Virus record (IMG/VR): IMGVR_UViG_3300036854_000028
Location: 1 to 50,845 of that record
DNA from: a virus
Length of the DNA: 50,845 bases
Reading direction: 5' to 3' (one strand)
Notes under the pieces: generated by a model
The model's database searches: none
The model's input: only the letters and a program-made list of their open reading frames with translations
What the model was told of the DNA's origin: nothing
Position numbers and translations under genes: made by a program
Part shown: piece by piece, positions 46,515 through 50,845 of the stretch
How positions within the stretch are numbered: the first letter of the stretch is position 1
How the letters are laid out: each line of letters starts with the position of its first letter

Positions 46515-46955
46515 GTGACCGACGGCCTGGACCAGGCGCTCGCGAACGCCGCCGTGACGCTGCTGCAAGCCGACGCCGGCCTGACCGTGTTCCGCGGCGG
46601 TGTACCGAACCCGACACCGAGCCCGCCGTACGTGGTGGTCCGCACCGCACCGCCGGACCGGCCCTCCGATGATCCTGACAACTCGATGGACGGCAAGTCC
46701 GGGGTGTGGGTGACGCACATCTACTGCTACTGCGTCGGCGGCGGCGGTGGCACCCCGGCGGATGCGGAGGTCGCCGCGATCGCGGTGGCGCAACGCGTCC
46801 GGACCCAGTTGCTCGACGCAAGGGTCACCATCGCGGGCCTGTCGTGTGGGCCGATCCGCTGGGACCAGTCGTTGCCGCCGCGGCGCTCCGACGAGATCAC
46901 CGGCGTCCCGATCGTCGAGGCCGTCGAGATATACCGCCTGCGGGCGACCAGCTAA
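46515..46955 (+). CDS. Tail terminator protein (predicted)
   Basis: GTG 46515 gives 146 residues. ALANAAVTLLQADAGLTVFR, PNPTPSPPYVVVRTAPPD, VTHIYCYCVGG and VAQRVRTQLLDARVTIAGLS fit the small alpha/beta tail-terminator fold (lambda gpU-like), which ends tail-tube polymerisation and joins it to the head. Its place before the tail tube gene agrees. Confidence 0.68.
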   Translation: MTDGLDQALANAAVTLLQADAGLTVFRGGVPNPTPSPPYVVVRTAPPDRPSDDPDNSMDGKSGVWVTHIYCYCVGGGGGTPADAEVAAIAVAQRVRTQLLDARVTIAGLSCGPIRWDQSLPPRRSDEITGVPIVEAVEIYRLRATS

Positions 46956-47004
46956 TACCCCCCGCCCCATCCGGCGGGATCTCTCACAACAGGAGGTGCG
47001 CCGG

Positions 47005-47343
47005 ATGGCGCTCAATGCTGCCCAGTCGGTGGTGGCGACCGGCACCACGCCGGCCCCGTTCACCCCGACCGCGTCGGACACGATCTCGGCGGCCGACATC
47101 ATCCCCAGTGGCGGGTGCGTCCTGCGGGTGGTGACCACCGGCACGGCCACGAACGTCCAGATCGTCGACCCGGGCGTGACGCCGCTGGGGAACGCCTACA
47201 ACCCGGTGCCGGTCGCCTGTCCGGCGACTGGGGTGCGCTACATCCTCGTGGCGCCCGCCGCCGTCAATCCCGCTACCGGTGTGGCCACCGTGACGTTCAG
47301 CGGCGCGTTGACCGGCGTCACTTATGACCTTCTGAAGTTCTAG
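47005..47343 (+). CDS. Predicted tail/neck structural protein
   Basis: ATG 47005 behind GGAGG gives 112 residues, beta-rich (AADIIPSGGCVLRVVTTGTA; VTFSGALTGVTYDLLKF). It lies between terminator and tail tube genes. Similar short beta proteins there are usually structural. No specific family. Confidence 0.55.
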   Translation: MALNAAQSVVATGTTPAPFTPTASDTISAADIIPSGGCVLRVVTTGTATNVQIVDPGVTPLGNAYNPVPVACPATGVRYILVAPAAVNPATGVATVTFSGALTGVTYDLLKF

Positions 47344-47353
47344 GGAGCTGGCC

Positions 47354-47593
47354 ATGAGTGACGAGCGGACGTGGCTTCAGCATGCCCACGGCGGCTACTT
47401 CCACTGCCCCGCCGAGGCGGTCGACGAGTGGGTGGCCATGGGCTGGCAGGTGGCCGACGAGCCGCCGCCGGAGGACAACCCGGTGGTGGTCGAGCTGCTC
47501 GCCGCGCAGCGCGCCGCTGCCGCTGCGCGCGAGCAGGCGCAGCAGGAAGACGCCGAAGAGCCGGCCACGCCGGACCAAGAAACTGAGGAGTGA
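47354..47593 (+). CDS. Small tail-region protein
   Basis: ATG 47354 gives 79 residues. WLQHAHGGYFHCPAEAVDEW, then VAMGWQVAD form a small motif common in phage structural clusters; the rest is an acidic helix (AAARQAQQ-like, AREQAQQEDAEE). It overlaps the tail tube gene by 4 bases. Function unknown. Confidence 0.55.
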   Translation: MSDERTWLQHAHGGYFHCPAEAVDEWVAMGWQVADEPPPEDNPVVVELLAAQRAAAAAREQAQQEDAEEPATPDQETEE

Positions 47594-48075
47594 CCGTGGC
47601 CGACATCGTCGTCGATGGTTTTACCCGGGTCGCGTACGTGCCCACCATCGCCAGCCAGATAGCGCCGACCACGACGGAGCTGAACGCCGGGATCCTGCTC
47701 CAGTCGGTGATGACCCCGGACGGTCTGACCGGCTTCGAGCCGACCACTGCCGATGTGGACAACAGCGCGCTGAACTCGACGTTCGACACGAAGACCATCG
47801 GCCGGGACAGCTTCAGCGGCACGAAGCTGATCTTTAAGAAGCAGTCGGGCACGGACACCGTCTACAACACGCTGACCCGTGGGACGGCCGGCTACATCGT
47901 GGTCCGCCGCTACATCGACAACGCCACGGCGTGGGCGTCGTCCCAGGTCGTCGAGGTCTACCCGGTAATCTTCGGGCAGACCCGCAACCTGGCGCCGACC
48001 GCGAACACGGTGACGAAGTGGGAAGTCGACACGAAGATCACCTCGTCGCCGTCGATCCGGGCAGCGGTCGCCTAA
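47590..48075 (+). CDS. Major tail tube protein
   Basis: GTG 47590 (GTGA overlap; GTG 47596 is an alternative) gives 161 residues. VADIVVDGFTRVAYVPTIAS, FDTKTIGRDSFSGTKLIFKK, RGTAGYIVVRRYID and VYPVIFGQTRNLAP have the plan of actinophage tail tube proteins. A strong terminator follows, as often seen after this highly expressed gene. Confidence 0.8.
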   Translation: MTVADIVVDGFTRVAYVPTIASQIAPTTTELNAGILLQSVMTPDGLTGFEPTTADVDNSALNSTFDTKTIGRDSFSGTKLIFKKQSGTDTVYNTLTRGTAGYIVVRRYIDNATAWASSQVVEVYPVIFGQTRNLAPTANTVTKWEVDTKITSSPSIRAAVA

Positions 48076-48084
48076 CCCAAGAGC

Positions 48085-48118
48085 GGAGCGGCGGTTCCGT
48101 GCCCCGGGCCGCCGCTCC
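48085..48118 (+). terminator. Terminator after the tail tube gene
   Basis: GGAGCGGCGG (48085-48094) pairs perfectly with CCGCCGCTCC (48109-48118) around 14 bases. It follows the tail tube stop by about 10 bases and probably lowers expression of the downstream chaperone and tape measure genes. Confidence 0.7.
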
Positions 48119-48153
48119 TCCGCATCTTCGGGGCACGAAGGGGCACACCACAA

Positions 48154-48378
48154 ATGAGCATCAGCAACGATCCACTGATTATCGGGTTCGACAAGCTCGT
48201 CGAGTTGATACGCGGGCTCGGCCTGGATCCCGTTGACCCACGTGACATTCGGCGCATCACTATCGATCCGCACGGCGTCGAAGTGGTGCGGGTCCGACGC
48301 GACGAGAACAACCTTCTGCGTCTCGGCTTCGGCGAGAAGCCGCTGACTGAGACCGTCACGATCGGGATTAAGTGGTGA
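48154..48378 (+). CDS. Small protein between tail tube and chaperone genes
   Basis: ATG 48154 gives 74 residues. LIIGFDKLVELIRGLGLDPV, then PRDIRRITIDPHGVEVVRVR suggest a small alpha/beta protein. It overlaps the chaperone start (GTGA). No known function. Confidence 0.5.
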   Translation: MSISNDPLIIGFDKLVELIRGLGLDPVDPRDIRRITIDPHGVEVVRVRRDENNLLRLGFGEKPLTETVTIGIKW

Positions 48379-48935
48379 CCCCCGCCAAGCCGAAGCTCGC
48401 CGACGTCGGCGCGCTGATCCGTGGCGCGCACACCCACCGTCGCGAAGGCACCATCTCGATCTGCTTCGCCGGGGACCTGGTCGCCCAGTGGGAGGCCCTC
48501 GACGCGCAGCGGCGCCGCGTCGAGCTGGCCGGCGGGGACAGCCTCGCCGGGTCCGGGGCGGCCAGCTTCCAGGCGCAGATGGACGAGCTGCTCCCGCGGA
48601 TGCAGGAGTCCACTGTGGACTTCCGGCTGCGTGCGGTGTCCCGGCGCCGCTGGACGGAGCTCGTCGCCGCGCACCCGCCGCGCAAGGACGCTGAAGGCAA
48701 CGTGATTCGCCGGGACATGCTCGTGCAGGTCAACTACGAGGCGTTCTTCGACGCACTGATCCCCGAGTCGCTGATCGAACCGGAGCTCGACGCCGAGACG
48801 CTGCGACTGCTGCTCGACGAGCAGTTGACGTTCGCGCAGTACGAGGCGTTGACGACGCTGGGCTGGAACCTGAACCTGTCCGACGTGTCCGTCCCTTTCT
48901 CGCCCGCCGCCTCGCCGAGTCCCCCGAACTCCTAG
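48375..48935 (+). CDS. Tail assembly chaperone, short product
   Basis: GTG 48375 gives 186 residues (GTG 48372 adds one). It is mostly helical (MDELLPRMQESTVDFRLRAV) with an acidic, Leu-rich C-terminal part (PELDAETLRLLLDEQLTFAQ). Its location between tail tube and tape measure genes, and the slippery heptamer CCCTTTC at 48893-48899 near its 3' end, are those of lambda gpG-type chaperones. They bind the tape measure protein during tail assembly. Confidence 0.8.
   Translation: MTPAKPKLADVGALIRGAHTHRREGTISICFAGDLVAQWEALDAQRRRVELAGGDSLAGSGAASFQAQMDELLPRMQESTVDFRLRAVSRRRWTELVAAHPPRKDAEGNVIRRDMLVQVNYEAFFDALIPESLIEPELDAETLRLLLDEQLTFAQYEALTTLGWNLNLSDVSVPFSPAASPSPPNS
48893..48899 (+). promoter_or_regulatory. 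-1 ribosomal frameshift site
   Basis: CCCTTTC is read C-CCT-TTC in the chaperone frame, the exact X-XXY-YYZ form. Slipping back one base enters the frame RRLAESPELLDLAEAAERLG, which is open to 49309. Such a shift between the two tail chaperone frames is conserved in tailed phages. Confidence 0.82.
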
Positions 48936-49309
48936 ACCTCGCTGAGGCGGCGGAACGGCTGGGGATCTCGGTCAAGCGGCTGTGCGGCTGGGAGCCGACC
49001 ACCTACTACACCTACGAGCGTGGCCGGCTGGTCTCCTCGACGCCTGAGGTGGAGTGGGATGAGCAGCAGCAGGGCTGGGCGCTGGCGCTGGCCCTGCACC
49101 GGCGGACCCGGTGTAGCGGCTGCGGCGGGGACCTGCTGGAGACCACCGAGGTCGGCAACGAGGGCCGGTACCGGGCGTTGCTGCCGCTGACCTGTCACCG
49201 CTGCGTGGAGCTGGACCGCTCCCACCAGCGCTACCGCGACCATCCGGCACCCCTGTCGCTGCTGCACCGGGTCGAGCTGAAGCGGGGTGATCATGGTTCG
49301 CACGGCTGA
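48899..49309 (+). CDS. Tail assembly chaperone, frameshift extension
   Basis: This frame has no good start of its own and is joined to the gene at 48375 by the -1 shift, giving a fusion of about 311 residues. It encodes LAEAAERLGISVKRLCGWEP, a helical stretch, then two Cys pairs (RTRCSGCGGDLLET and LTCHRCVELDRSHQRY), a zinc-ribbon motif typical of actinophage chaperone extensions. The end overlaps the tape measure start by 17 bases. Confidence 0.78.
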   Translation, partial: LARRLAESPELLDLAEAAERLGISVKRLCGWEPTTYYTYERGRLVSSTPEVEWDEQQQGWALALALHRRTRCSGCGGDLLETTEVGNEGRYRALLPLTCHRCVELDRSHQRYRDHPAPLSLLHRVELKRGDHGSHG

Positions 49310-50845
49310 AGTCAAGCTGAAGGCCGACGTCGCCGACTACGTCGTGGGCATGGAGTCCTCGGCGAAGGTCACCGAGAAGGTCGACGAGAAGGTCAAAGAC
49401 GTTGACCAGAGCTTGAAGAAGCTGCCCCCCGATGCCGCGAAGGCAGCGGCGGCGATGAAGCTGCTCAGCGCCGACACGGACCGGGCGAAGCTGAGCCTGG
49501 GCGAGTTGGACCGCTCGTCGTCGTCGATGCAGATGCTGGAGCAGCGGCTGACTGCGGCGCGGATGGAGGTCCGCCGGCTGGCGGAGGAGTTCAACCGCAC
49601 CGGCAACGCCGGCACCCTGACGCAGCTGTTCTCCGCGCGGGCCGACGTGCGCAGTCTGGAGCGGTTCAAGAAGGACTTCACCCGGGCGTTGGGTGACGCC
49701 GGTACGACCGGCGGCCAGGAGATGGCCAAGAACGTCTCGGCGGGGTTCCAGGGTGCCGCGTCCACCCCGATCATCGGTCCGGCTATCGCCGCGGCGATCG
49801 TCAGCGGTGTCGCTCTCGCCCTGCCGATGGTCAATGCGCTGCTGCTATCCGCGGCCGGCCTGGGCGGCATCGGCCTGGGCATTGCCGGGCAGATGCACAA
49901 CCCGGATGTGCTGAACGCATTCACGATTCTCGGCCACGATCTCATGGACGAGCTCGGCAAGGACACGACCTCCTTCATTGAGCCGCTGCTCGGCGCCGCG
50001 CGGATCCTACGCTCCGACTTGCACGCGGCCCTCTCGTCGATTGACTTCTCCGGCCTGGCGAAGCTGCTGGACCCGCTCGTGGCTGGACTCGGTGGGCTGA
50101 TCACCCAGATGATGCCCGGCTTCAACGCAGCACTACGCGCCGCCGAACCGATCCTGCAGGAGCTGGGCCACCTCATGCCCGAGATCGGCGATGCCATTTC
50201 AGACATGTTCGCCGACTTCGCCGCGGGCGAGCCCGGAGCTATCGAAGGGCTCCGATTGCTTGTGGGCATGCTCGAAGGCACCATCATGGCCGTCGGGAAG
50301 CTGGTACGCACGTTCTCATGGCTCTTCGATCATGTCGCTCGATCCGCTGATGGGTTGGCCCACATCATCAAGCTGTTCAACGACCTCATCCCGGTCATCC
50401 CGACCGAACTGGTCGATGATCTAGTCGGTGGGCTGGATCGCCTCACCGGCAAGGCACCCGACGTGATGCAGGTCGGCAAGTCGTTACGCGACGTAGGCGA
50501 CGAGGCCAAGGCCGCGGCCACGAAGGTCGGCGCGTTCTCGATCGGAATGGTCGACCTCGCCACACTGAGCCAGCGCGCCGCGCAGGAAGCCGGTGACCTG
50601 TTCTCAAAGCTAATGGCGGTCGATCAGGGGACGCTGGGCTGGAACCGGTCGCTGACCCAGCTCCATGACACGCTGGCGCAGAACGGCCACACCCTCAACG
50701 AGCACACCAAGGCCGGGCAGGACAACGTCGGCGCGATCCTGTCAGCGGTCAGCGCGAACATGCAGCTCTACCAGGCCCAGGTCCAGTCCGGCATATCCAG
50801 TGCGGACGCGGCTCGCCAGTACGACGCGAACGAGCAGGCCCTGGA
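49293..50845 (+). CDS. Tail tape measure protein, N-terminal part (3' end outside window)
   Basis: ATG 49293 starts a frame open to the window end (517 codons plus two bases). It begins VKLKADVADYVVGMESSAKV and has long coiled coils, a hydrophobic stretch at about 160-200 (AAAIVSGVALALPMVNALLL) and further helical, Ala-rich parts. These are typical tape measure features. The last two bases plus base 1 form a codon that leads in frame into 2-415. If directly joined the protein would be about 655 residues; a helical region usually found before the C-terminal motif appears short, so some sequence may be missing. Confidence 0.85.
   Translation, partial: MVRTAEVKLKADVADYVVGMESSAKVTEKVDEKVKDVDQSLKKLPPDAAKAAAAMKLLSADTDRAKLSLGELDRSSSSMQMLEQRLTAARMEVRRLAEEFNRTGNAGTLTQLFSARADVRSLERFKKDFTRALGDAGTTGGQEMAKNVSAGFQGAASTPIIGPAIAAAIVSGVALALPMVNALLLSAAGLGGIGLGIAGQMHNPDVLNAFTILGHDLMDELGKDTTSFIEPLLGAARILRSDLHAALSSIDFSGLAKLLDPLVAGLGGLITQMMPGFNAALRAAEPILQELGHLMPEIGDAISDMFADFAAGEPGAIEGLRLLVGMLEGTIMAVGKLVRTFSWLFDHVARSADGLAHIIKLFNDLIPVIPTELVDDLVGGLDRLTGKAPDVMQVGKSLRDVGDEAKAAATKVGAFSIGMVDLATLSQRAAQEAGDLFSKLMAVDQGTLGWNRSLTQLHDTLAQNGHTLNEHTKAGQDNVGAILSAVSANMQLYQAQVQSGISSADAARQYDANEQAL

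Noticed and set aside
49337-50311. Leftward 324-codon frame opposite the tape measure gene
   Set aside because: It is the complement of a well-supported tape measure coding region and shows only Ser/Ala-rich shadow composition.
1-50845. CRISPR array, rRNA, insertion sequence
   Set aside because: No regularly spaced repeats, rRNA-like segments or transposase genes were seen; the short tandem repeats found are inside single genes.

Overview
The window is nearly all of a temperate, long-tailed (siphovirus-type) phage genome of a high-GC actinobacterium. The GC-rich third codon positions, frequent GTG starts, ATGA/GTGA/TGATG gene overlaps, a WhiB-like regulator, an Exo/ERF-type recombination pair and the virion gene order all fit an actinobacteriophage. 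A Micromonosporaceae-type host is a guess from composition only. No host chromosomal gene is visible. Both ends fall inside the same gene, the tail tape measure protein, and the reading frames are compatible across the ends, so the window is best read as a circularly permuted virus genome opened in that gene (possibly with a little missing) rather than an integrated prophage.

Layout: (1) 1-3880, end of the tape measure gene and minor tail genes, with one minor tail protein apparently split in two around an inserted gene. (2) 3877-8514, lysis and accessory block: amidase endolysin, small membrane proteins, a candidate Acb2/Tad1-type cyclic-nucleotide sponge, a papain-like hydrolase, a leftward ribbon-helix-helix operon with its likely operator, and an HNH-like protein. 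(3) 8575-11691, small accessory genes on both strands and a GntR-type regulator next to a palindrome-rich control region. (4) 11684-13326, the lysogeny module: leftward repressor then tyrosine integrase, overlapping, and a divergent excisionase-like gene. A perfect inverted repeat with a 7-bp spacer lies inside the repressor gene where an attP core would lie in an integration-dependent immunity switch. (5) 13323-32288, one long rightward early operon of mostly small, coupled genes: YqaJ-type exonuclease, ERF annealing protein, WhiB-like protein, replication-initiator-like protein with iteron-like repeats, sigma-like protein, D12-class adenine methyltransferase, DEDD exoribonuclease and several HTH/zinc proteins. 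(6) 32395-50845, packaging and virion genes: HNH endonuclease, a structured gap likely to be the packaging site, terminases, a portal with a long C-terminal extension, protease/scaffold, capsid, connectors, extra surface-type proteins, tail tube, tail assembly chaperones joined by a -1 frameshift at CCCTTTC, and the start of the tape measure gene.

How it works together: on infection the excisionase-side promoter opens the rightward early operon, while the divergent promoter makes repressor and integrase. Recombination and replication genes precede the packaging/head/tail genes, and lysis genes follow the tail. The most unusual signals are the repressor-embedded attP candidate, a run of five perfect stem-loops before 14638, paired palindromes in the HNH-terminase gap, and a tRNA-like fold without an anticodon loop at 46400-46495.
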